A stretch of 40,994 bases of DNA. It comes from Pirellulaceae bacterium (lineage in GTDB: Bacteria > Planctomycetota > Planctomycetia > Pirellulales > Pirellulaceae). The DNA lies in NCBI GenBank assembly GCA_022446825.1, contig JAKVBY010000036.1:24345-65338 (forward strand), read 5' to 3'. A program made the position numbers and the translations under genes. Shown here piece after piece: positions 27,289-33,903 of the stretch (positions are counted from its first letter, which is position 1; every line of letters starts with the position of its first letter). Under the pieces are notes generated by a model. The model did no database searches. It was not told the DNA's origin and saw only the letters and a list, made by a program, of their open reading frames with translations.

Positions 27289-28623
27289 ATGCGCTGGTTT
27301 TTAATTTGTTCTTTTTTTCTGGCATGCGTTGTTGGTTGTGACTCAGAATCTCCGCCTTTTCTCTCAACGGAAATCCCATTTTGGAATGAGCCGGATCTGG
27401 ATGTGACGATTTGTGATTTTCAACCAAGCCCTCCGAGCGATGCGGACTTGGAAGTTGCTTCGTCCGTAGGAGATGTCGTGGACGTTGCTCCTGTTGTGGA
27501 GGGTGGCAATCGATTTGCTCTGGACCTCTACCGACAGCTTCGTGAACAAGAAGGAAACCTCTTCTTTTCTCCGGCGAGTAGTTCGATTGCCTTAACGATG
27601 GCGCTGGCAGGCGCTTCTGGGAAGACGGCTCAAGCAATGAGGTCAACGTTGCATTTACAGATGCCCGAGGTCGAAATTCATCGAGTGATGCGACAGTTGC
27701 AATCTGCTTGGTCGCAAGCAAAGCAAAATCAGCCGGTTCAACTTCACATAGCAAGTCGCTTATGGGGAGACGATCGCCAGAATTTTTTAACGCCGTTTCT
27801 GGAAGTTACACGCCGGCAATATGATGCTCCCTTAGCACGTTTAGACTTTCGTCAGAGCGAAAACGCCCGCGAAGAAATCAACGACTGGACCGAACAGCAG
27901 ACCCAAGGCAAGATTCGAGATCTGATTCCGTCGGGAGCCATAAACACCGATACCCGCTTGGTATTGACGAATGCCATTTACTTTCAAGGGAACTGGTCGA
28001 CGGCCTTTAAGAAAAAAAGAACTCTTCTGAGGCCGTTTTATGTGACTCCGGAGGATAAGGTGCAAGTTCCCATGATGCAGCAAATCGGAAGATTTCATTA
28101 TGGCGAAAATGACGATCTTCAAATTTTGGAACTCCCCTACGGAGAAGGGGAAGTCTCCATGTTTGTCTTACTGCCGCGAAAGCGAGACGGTCTCAAGTCA
28201 GTCGAAGAAAAACTCAGCACAGAAAGCGTGAAGAAGTGGATCGGTCGTATGCAACCGAGAACCGACGTGCGCGTGTTTCTTCCCAAATTTAAACTGACGG
28301 CAGAATTGAATCTCGTGAAGGCCCTCGGCGCCTTGGGCATGACTTCAGCTTTTGATGAGCGAACAGCGGATTTTTCGGGCACCACAGGAAACCGTGACCT
28401 TTATATTTCTGCAGTGTTACACAAAGCATTTGTCGATGTTCACGAGGAAGGTACGGAGGCCGCAGCGGCGACGGGAATCGTTTTGAAAACCCGCTCTCTA
28501 GCTCCTGGAAAACCTAAGGAATCTCCCGTGTTTCGCGCGGACCATCCATTTGTGTTTCTCATTCGGGACAATATGAACGATGCGATTTTGTTTTTGGGGA
28601 GAATGGAGAAACCACCAACGTAA
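27289..28623 (+). CDS. Serpin-family protease inhibitor, lipoprotein
   Basis: A 444-residue serpin, a suicide inhibitor of serine (or cysteine) proteases. The ATG at 27289 is chosen over the open frame from 27226 because GGAG (27278-27281) sits 7 nt upstream and a lipoprotein signal follows immediately (lipobox Val-Val-Gly-Cys17, with Asp at +2). Serpin signatures are TNAIYFQGNW, ELPYGEGEVSMFVLLP, LPKFKLTAELNL and HPFVFLIRDNMNDAILFLG. The reactive-loop hinge HEEGTEAAAATG is fully canonical (Gly at P15, Thr at P14, four Ala at P12-P9), so the protein should be inhibitory. Counting from P15 places P1-P1' at Arg402-Ser403, predicting trypsin-like targets. Inferred role: guarding the cell envelope against proteases of competitors, predators or the host. 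No protease gene adjoins it. Confidence 0.93.
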   Translation: MRWFLICSFFLACVVGCDSESPPFLSTEIPFWNEPDLDVTICDFQPSPPSDADLEVASSVGDVVDVAPVVEGGNRFALDLYRQLREQEGNLFFSPASSSIALTMALAGASGKTAQAMRSTLHLQMPEVEIHRVMRQLQSAWSQAKQNQPVQLHIASRLWGDDRQNFLTPFLEVTRRQYDAPLARLDFRQSENAREEINDWTEQQTQGKIRDLIPSGAINTDTRLVLTNAIYFQGNWSTAFKKKRTLLRPFYVTPEDKVQVPMMQQIGRFHYGENDDLQILELPYGEGEVSMFVLLPRKRDGLKSVEEKLSTESVKKWIGRMQPRTDVRVFLPKFKLTAELNLVKALGALGMTSAFDERTADFSGTTGNRDLYISAVLHKAFVDVHEEGTEAAAATGIVLKTRSLAPGKPKESPVFRADHPFVFLIRDNMNDAILFLGRMEKPPT

Positions 28624-29270
28624 GGTCATTTTTGGGCTAAGGCTTGGGAGCGTTTTGTTCATCATTTTTTGGGGGGCCGTTTTCGCCCGGGGCTACTGGA
28701 ACTTGAAACGTTGGTGTTTTGGCGGCCCTTGCGTGCAGACCAACGGGGACTGGCTGGCCACGGGTAGCGGTAGCTTTGGGTGTGGTCTGGCGGGAGTCAA
28801 CCTGAGTCCCATTGACGCGAATTCAGTACGCTCGATGGCGTCAACGAAAGACGGTATTCGGCCTGCAAACAATGGTCGAAGCTCCACCGAGTAGGCCTCG
28901 GTTTCTGCAAGTTGACACCCTGGTGTTGAGAGCCCCTGGTGTTGAGAGACCCTGGGTAGTGAGACCCTGGGTAGTGAGACAACGCAGTTGCTGCTCTTGG
29001 AGAGGCCTTTGAGAATAAGCAAATTCACTCTGCGGAACATGCAATCGTGCATGCAGTGACGGTTTCTTTAAAAAGGGCTGACTTTCGGGTGCAGAAGTCG
29101 TCGAGGTTCATTAGGAGCGGCGATACGTACTTGTCGAGGGGCTCTCTTTGCGTTTATGCTGCGAACCTAGGTGAGGCTGAGTACCTCTGTCTCAAAACCT
29201 GTTCCTCGCGAATGGGTGCCCCTGGCACGGTTTGTCGTGTTCGACCGGTCTTTTCTTCGGCAGGAAGCGA
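28624..29270. other. Intergenic region between serpin and deoC
   Basis: About 647 bp without a supported gene. The only clear structure is the tandem repeat at 28918-28978. Short open frames overlapping the serpin end and the repeat have no ribosome-binding site or recognisable product. Confidence 0.45.
28918..28978. repeat. Minisatellite: four imperfect 15-17-bp units in two variants
   Basis: CCCTGGTGTTGAG occurs at 28918-28930 and 28934-28946, followed by CCCTGGGTAGTGAG at 28950-28963 and 28965-28978. The first two and the last two units form sub-pairs, as expected from unit duplication followed by local re-duplication. The array is intergenic and not a dispersed element. Confidence 0.8.
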
Positions 29271-29948
29271 ATGTACACCTCTACTCGAGAAGTTGCCCGC
29301 ACAATCGATCATTCGCTCCTTGGCCCCACGATGATCATTGATGAATTGGAGCAGGGCTGTCGGCTGGCAATCGACTATGGTGTGGCAAGTGTTTGTATCA
29401 TGCCTCATTATTTGAAACGTTGTGCTGAGTTATTGGCTGGCAGCGATGTTAAGGCCAGTACAACCATTGGCTTTCCTCATGGTGGGCATACCACCGCAAT
29501 CAAACGTGCCGAAGCCCAGCAGGCGCTGGCGGATGGCTGCCAGGAACTGGACATGGTGGTCAATGTCGGTCGCGTCCTCAGTGATGACTGGGATTATGTT
29601 ACGGCAGAGATTAAGGCGGTGATTCAAATAACGCATGATGCCGGCCAAAAGGTGAAAGTCATTTTTGAAAATTGTTATCTCGAAGAACGGCACAAAATTC
29701 GACTTTGTGAAATCTGTTCCGAATTAAATGCGGATTGGGTGAAGACTTCTACAGGCTATGGTAGCCAAGGGGCAACTTTTGCGGACGTCCAACTGATGGT
29801 GGAAAACACGCCGCCGCAGGTTGAGGTAAAAGCTGCCGGAGGTATTCGAGATCTAGACACCCTCTTGAAATTCCTTGAATTGGGTGTGACGCGGGTTGGC
29901 GCAAGTCGTACCCAGGAACTCTTGGACGAGTTTAAGACGCGTCTTTGA
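29271..29948 (+). CDS. deoC: Deoxyribose-phosphate aldolase
   Basis: A 225-residue cytoplasmic class I aldolase that cleaves 2-deoxyribose-5-phosphate into glyceraldehyde-3-phosphate and acetaldehyde in deoxynucleoside breakdown. The Schiff-base lysine is Lys158 in WVKTSTGYGSQGAT, the second active-site lysine is Lys187 in EVKAAGGI, and Asp94 lies in ELDMVVNVG. The ATG at 29271 is preferred to the open frame from 29232 because AGGAAG lies just upstream and the family N-terminus (TIDHSLL) follows directly. No other nucleoside-catabolism gene (deoA, deoB, deoD) is adjacent. Confidence 0.96.
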   Translation: MYTSTREVARTIDHSLLGPTMIIDELEQGCRLAIDYGVASVCIMPHYLKRCAELLAGSDVKASTTIGFPHGGHTTAIKRAEAQQALADGCQELDMVVNVGRVLSDDWDYVTAEIKAVIQITHDAGQKVKVIFENCYLEERHKIRLCEICSELNADWVKTSTGYGSQGATFADVQLMVENTPPQVEVKAAGGIRDLDTLLKFLELGVTRVGASRTQELLDEFKTRL

Positions 29949-30278
29949 TTACTCTGCGGTTTCCATGCTTTTGCTTCCTGGGCAGTTCGTATTTGTGGAC
30001 CAGAAGCCGCGAAGTACTTTTCCTTTGTGCCGTGGCTGCGCTTGTGGTCGTTCCGTTTCAAGACGAACTGCTGTCATTGGTGCTGCTGCCGTGGAATCTC
30101 GAGAAGTGCTAGCGAGAGGTGGGTTTCTATTATTTCCGTAGAACCGACCTGAAGTCTGTTGCTTATCAAGTCGATCATACAATCATCAAATTTTACGTCG
30201 GCGGTGTGGGGGATGCCGCCGCCGGCGTTTTTTCAGATTTCAGAACGACATGCCAGATCACAGGAAGGGATTTCCGGG
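29949..30278. other. deoC-cysK intergenic region and cysK leader
   Basis: About 330 bp. It has no supported gene and ends with the intrinsic terminator at 30196-30233 and the cysK ribosome-binding site (AGGAAGGGA, 30262-30270). TACAAT at 30178-30183 resembles a -10 element but has no good -35 partner. I do not recognise a known riboswitch class. Confidence 0.5.
30196..30233 (+). terminator. Intrinsic terminator between deoC and cysK
   Basis: The arms CGTCGGCGG (30196-30204) and CCGCCGGCG (30219-30227) pair over 9 bp with one G-U, enclosing a 14-nt loop, and are followed immediately by six T (30228-30233). This is a textbook rho-independent terminator on the plus strand. It is 248 nt after the deoC stop but only 45 bp before the cysK start, so it either insulates cysK from deoC or works as an attenuator in the cysK leader. 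Confidence 0.8.
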
Positions 30279-31223
30279 ATGCATATTTACGGTGACAACT
30301 CGGAAGCAATCGGTCGAACACCGCTCGTTCGGATCAATCGACTGGCTAGTGGTTTAGGGGTCAACTTATTGGCGAAGGTCGAAGGTCGTAATCCTGCCTT
30401 TAGTGTTAAATGTCGCATTGGTGCTGCGATGATCTGGGAAGCGGAGAAGCAAGGTTTGTTGACTGCGGGGATGCGCGTTGTCGAGCCCACGAGTGGCAAT
30501 ACAGGGATTGCGTTGGCCTATGTATGTGCGGCACGAGGTTACCAGCTTACTCTGACGATGCCAGATACCATGTCGGTCGAACGACGCCTGATGTTAGGTA
30601 GCTTTGGTGCGTCGTTAGTTTTAACCCCGGGTGCTCAGGGAATGCAGGGTGCGATCGACAAAGCCGCGGAGATTGCTGCGCAACCAGGATTTTTTCTACC
30701 CCAGCAATTCCAAAATCCAGCCAATCCTGACATCCATTTTAAGACGACCGGCCCCGAGATATGGGAGGATACGGAAGGCACGGTCGATGTGCTGGTCTCC
30801 GGGGTGGGGACTGGTGGCACGATCACCGGAGTATCTCGCTACATCAAAGGGGAAAAAGGGCACGCTTTACAGTCGGTGGCCGTGGAACCGGCGAATAGTC
30901 CAGTCCTGGCTGGGGGGGTGATCGGTAAACATAAAATCCAAGGGATTGGAGCGGGTTTCATCCCGAAGGTCCTCGACCTTTCGATGATTGACGAGATTGT
31001 TCCGGTGACAGACGAAGAGGCGTTTGAAATGTCTCCACGGTTGGCAAAAGAAGAAGGCATCAGTTGCGGGATTAGTTCTGGGGCTGCTATGGCGGCCGCG
31101 CTGAAAATCGCTGCACAGCCAAATTTCGCCGGCAAAACGATTGTCGTGGTGCTGCCTGATTCAGGCGAACGTTATCTTTCGACGGCCCTGTTTGACGACG
31201 TGAAAAAAAGCCAAGCAGCCTAA
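30279..31223 (+). CDS. cysK: Cysteine synthase A (O-acetylserine sulfhydrylase)
   Basis: A 314-residue cytoplasmic PLP enzyme that makes L-cysteine from O-acetylserine and sulfide. The cofactor lysine is Lys44 in [15 protein letters not shown], nearly identical to the E. coli CysK context; the substrate loop [12 protein letters not shown], the phosphate cup GTGGTITG and the C-terminal CGISSGAA motif are all present. The frame is open from 30159, but the ATG at 30279 fits the family N-terminus ([15 protein letters not shown]) and has AGGAAGGGA upstream. The C-terminus lacks extra domains, so it is not a cystathionine-beta-synthase. cysE is not nearby. Its transcript apparently has to pass the terminator just upstream. 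Confidence 0.97.
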   Translation: MHIYGDNSEAIGRTPLVRINRLASGLGVNLLAKVEGRNPAFSVKCRIGAAMIWEAEKQGLLTAGMRVVEPTSGNTGIALAYVCAARGYQLTLTMPDTMSVERRLMLGSFGASLVLTPGAQGMQGAIDKAAEIAAQPGFFLPQQFQNPANPDIHFKTTGPEIWEDTEGTVDVLVSGVGTGGTITGVSRYIKGEKGHALQSVAVEPANSPVLAGGVIGKHKIQGIGAGFIPKVLDLSMIDEIVPVTDEEAFEMSPRLAKEEGISCGISSGAAMAAALKIAAQPNFAGKTIVVVLPDSGERYLSTALFDDVKKSQAA

Positions 31224-31235
31224 CGACACGTTCTT

Positions 31236-31252
31236 GGCAAACCGGCTTTGCC
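31236..31252 (+). terminator. Weak hairpin downstream of cysK
   Basis: GGCAAA-ccggc-TTTGCC is a perfect 6-bp stem with a 5-nt loop starting 13 nt after the cysK stop. There is no T-run, so termination would need Rho or another factor. It could equally be an RNA-stability element. Confidence 0.3.
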
Positions 31253-31459
31253 CTGCGGGGGAGTCTTCGGTTCGCACACGCTTAAAAGGTGTTCTTGTTA
31301 CGTGGCGATGAAGGCCGTCGTTGCCGAGCGACAATCGCCAAGGGCCCTTCGCGTCTTCAGAGGTCTGGCGCTCGGATGCCGAGTCGCGAGCCAGAAGATA
31401 ACCTTTGGGGTTGAGTTAGATACCACGAATAGTTTCTGCTGTGTGTCCAGCGGTCTTAT

Positions 31460-31488
31460 TTGACAAGCGTCTCGATTCAACGAATAAT
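31460..31488 (+). promoter_or_regulatory. Sigma70-like promoter upstream of the selenoprotein gene
   Basis: TTGACA (31460-31465, 6 of 6) is separated by exactly 17 bp from AATAAT (31483-31488, 5 of 6). Transcription would begin near 31495, giving a leader of about 310 nt before the GTG at 31807. This is the best consensus promoter I found in the window. Confidence 0.55.
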
Positions 31489-31500
31489 CGGCCAACGAAT

Positions 31501-31517
31501 GTCGCTCGGAGAGCGAC
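31501..31517. repeat. Perfect inverted repeat at the predicted transcription start
   Basis: GTCGCTC-gga-GAGCGAC forms a 7-bp stem with a 3-nt loop immediately after the predicted start site. It could be a 5' stabilising hairpin in the mRNA or an operator for a dimeric regulator. No T-run follows. Confidence 0.45.
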
Positions 31518-31806
31518 AAAACCCGTCCTGCTGGTGACATTCAATGCTGCTGATGACAGGTGTTGTTTTGTTTTCCGCTTGGTTTCCATTTCAACGCAAT
31601 GACGGTTTTGTTGAAAAAAGTCGGGCCGTCTCCCGAGTCAATGACACTCTGGCTGCCAGAGATGACAAGGACTTGCATTGTGAACTTTGCATCCAAGTAT
31701 CGAAGATGATTTGGCGACGGGCTGCAGCTCTGAAGAGAGGGGAACTTTCTGGATGCTTAGATTTGCAAATTCCACGCTAAATCAGTGCTTTATGGAGGGG
31801 TTCTCT

Positions 31807-33648
31807 GTGTTCGATGTTAAATTTTGTTTCGTTTTGTGTTTGGCGTTGGCGCTGACAGTGCCGTCGTTTGCACAGCCCAGAGGTTTTGCCGGACGAGAAT
31901 CAAACGGTAGTTTGCTCGAAATCGGTTCGACGTTGCCCGCAGTTAAGTTATTGGACGAGCAAGGTAAGGAATTTTCGACATCCGACCTGGGTGGCCAATA
32001 TGCGGTGCTCGTCTTTGGCTGCTTGACATGACCGCCTTTTCTCCGAAACGTCCCCAGTTTGGAGACGGTTGAACGTGATTTCGCGCCTCAAGGCGTCAAG
32101 TTCTATTACATCTATAAAGCCCTGGCTCACCCTGGGGCCAGTGGTTATATCACACCATTCACTCAAGCCGAGAGACTGATGCATGTGGCCGAGGCAAAGC
32201 ATCAGCTTGGTTCGCGAATTGACTGGTTGTGCGACACGATGGCGAACGACGCCAAGCATGCTTGGGGGGACGCGCCGAATTCGGAGTTTGTAATCGATCC
32301 GGCAGGCAAGATCGTGGTATCGCGTCGCTGGAGTCAACCAGATGAACTGCGACGCGATTTGGAAAAGCTCGTGGGGGAAGTTGAAAACCCCACCACGATC
32401 GCAGACCTTGGCATGCAGCCGCTCAAGGCACCACAAACTGCGCCCATGGGCGTTGTGCCCCGATTGGAGTTGCCCGGGAGGATGCACGCCCTCCGGGTCG
32501 AACGCGCCCCGCTGGTTGACGATGCGATCAGCGAGCCGTTGTATGTGAAACTGCGAGCCGAACTCGACCCAGAATATGAAAATGCGGCCGTTGGAAAACT
32601 CTATTTCGGCTTCTTTCTCGACCCACTCTACAAGGTCCATTGGAATAACGAGGTTGCCGCGGTCACTTATACAGTGGAACCCCCTGCGGGATTGGAAGTC
32701 ACTCCACTGCGTGGCGAGGGGCCGCAAGTGACAGAAAAGGCGGATGCGGATCCTCGTGAATTCCTACTTGAAATTTCAGGGGAATCGGAGGAACCAATGA
32801 AGGTCATTGTGCAATATTTTGCGTGTGACGATGCCGAGACCTTCTGTAAACCTGTTACCCAGCATTATCTGGTTTCACTGCAACGAGATCGCGACGGCGG
32901 GTCGCGGCGCACTGGACGAGGTCGGTCCCCCGGCTTTGCCGGTGGACCTCGGCCAAGCCGGCCGGAGTTTGGCGCTCGAGAAGGTTTGTCATTCGATTCG
33001 CAGATGCGGCGAGGAGTCACTGGAGATGAAGGACGTCGCAAGCGGCTGAAGCAAGCCATTGCCGTGTTTCGCGACTTTGATGCGGATCGAGATGGCACAC
33101 TGGATGCTGAAGAGTTTTCTCCCCTCGAGAATATACTTATTGACGTCGACACGAGCGGAGACGGGTTGGTTTCACTTCGCGAGTTGATGGATGTTCTCAA
33201 CCGAGTGAGTGTGCGATCGAGTCCGCAACCTGAGCGTCATGAAACGAGTCGTGTTTTATTGGCCACCATGGACCTGGATGGCGACGGTGTGCTGGCAGCG
33301 GAGGAACTCGTGCAGGCAGGTGATTCACTCCTGCAACTCGATCGCGACAAGGATGGTGAGATTTCTGCGGATGAGTTGGAATCAGCTACTCGAATGACCG
33401 ATGAGAGTCACCCGCCGCGTTCCTCCGACAATGGCAGGGCCAACCGTTTCGGGACCTTAGAGCGTCTGGACCGCAATGGCGATGGAAAAATCACCAAAGA
33501 GGAAGTGCCCGAACCGATGCAGCGTCGCTGGGACCGCATGGATCGTGACGGCAACGGTTTCTTGGATCAGGACGAACAGGCTTTTGTCGCTGAGCGGTTA
33601 CGGAAAGCCACGCGAGGCCAACGTCCGCAGCGACCTACGAGCGACTAG
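31807..33648 (+). CDS. Putative deiodinase-like selenoprotein with six EF-hands (in-frame TGA = Sec75)
   Basis: Read through the TGA at 32029-32031, this is one 613-residue exported protein. The GTG at 31807 follows GGAGGGG (31794-31800) and begins a signal peptide (FCFVLCLALALTVPSFA). Residues about 36-190 form a thioredoxin-fold domain with Cys72-Leu-Thr-Sec75-Pro-Pro-Phe, His108 in ALAHP and the segment CDTMANDAKHAWG followed by FVIDPAGKIV; this order matches iodothyronine deiodinases (T-U-P-P-F, EAHP, DxMxNxAxxAYG, and a final GKIV strand). Residues about 215-360 resemble a DsbD-alpha-like sandwich with Cys340 and Cys347. Six canonical EF-hand loops follow, at 425-436, 448-459, 489-500, 512-523, 555-566 and 579-590. 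A SECIS-like hairpin follows the TGA. Inferred role: calcium-linked extracytoplasmic redox or reductive dehalogenation chemistry. Alternatives are a nonsense-mutated gene or a sequencing error, but the motif and hairpin make Sec much more likely. Confidence 0.82.
32029..32031 (+). other. In-frame TGA predicted to encode selenocysteine (Sec75)
   Basis: Both flanking frames are the same frame (the downstream open stretch continues directly with Pro-Pro-Phe-Leu-Arg), and homologous active sites place Cys or Sec exactly here. Recoding needs SelA, SelB, SelD and tRNA-Sec, none of which is encoded in this window. Confidence 0.82.
32032..32068 (+). promoter_or_regulatory. Candidate bacterial SECIS element
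   Basis: TCTCC (32040-32044) pairs with GGAGA (32061-32065) and AAAC (32046-32049) with GTTT (32057-32060), with G32045 bulged. The 7-nt apical loop GTCCCCA (32050-32056) begins with GU and lies 18 nt after the TGA. CCG (32032-32034) can also pair with CGG (32066-32068). Bacterial SECIS elements lie just after the UGA, inside the coding region, and typically have a small loop with a G in its first two positions at about 16-37 nt distance, so all features fit. Confidence 0.75.
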
Positions 33649-33903
33649 ATCCTTGGTGTCATTATGGTATGCCTGGAAGTCCCGACTGGTTGTTATGACT
33701 TCCAGCGCATGCTGGGAACCTCGCTCGAATCATCGAGCTGCGGGCGGCTGAGGAAAATATCGAGGGCTGGCTGGTTTTCGTGCCGACAGCGGGTTGTGCG
33801 TGGCTGGTGACGAAGCCGCTTTCTCAAGATAGCCCAATTTTGCAGGCCGAGTTGACTGGACGCTTTCCGTTATTGGGTTGGGGAAACACTTGGCCTGTCG
33901 TAA
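33649..33903. other. Intergenic region between convergent genes
   Basis: A 255-bp gap between the convergent selenoprotein and PQQ-propeller genes. It contains one strong inverted repeat (33669-33710, listed next) and no supported gene. Confidence 0.4.
33669..33710. terminator. Long inverted repeat downstream of the selenoprotein gene
   Basis: CTGGAAGTC (33673-33681) and GACTTCCAG (33697-33705) are perfect 9-bp complements. ATGC (33669-33672) and GCAT (33707-33710) extend the stem to 13 bp with one bulged C. The loop is 15 nt. No T-run follows on either strand, so intrinsic termination is uncertain; a Rho-assisted or bidirectional terminator role is plausible from its position between convergent genes. 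Confidence 0.5.

Larger units (their letters stand above)
31224..31806. other. cysK-selenoprotein intergenic region with promoter and long leader
   Basis: About 583 bp. A small hairpin after cysK (31236-31252), a strong promoter-like pair (31460-31488) and a 17-bp perfect hairpin (31501-31517) are listed separately. A 78-codon open frame at 31544-31780 begins with a hydrophobic stretch and has GGTGA upstream, but its remainder is unremarkable; I leave it uncalled. Confidence 0.5.

Noticed and set aside
28580-28894. 104-codon frame overlapping the serpin 3' end
   Set aside because: Starts inside the serpin gene in another frame and shows no independent support.
28918-28978. Tandem repeat as a CRISPR array
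   Set aside because: Units of about 15 bp are separated by only 1-3 bp with no unique spacers, so it is a minisatellite.
31544-31780. 78-codon open frame in the selenoprotein leader
   Set aside because: Begins with a hydrophobic stretch and a GGTGA, but the rest looks random and no family is recognised; kept only as a leader-ORF idea.
32029-32031. Interpreting the TGA as a nonsense mutation that splits a pseudogene
   Set aside because: The TGA sits exactly at the catalytic residue of a known Sec/Cys motif, the frame continues intact for over 500 codons, and a SECIS-like hairpin follows; chance disruption at that one position is unlikely.
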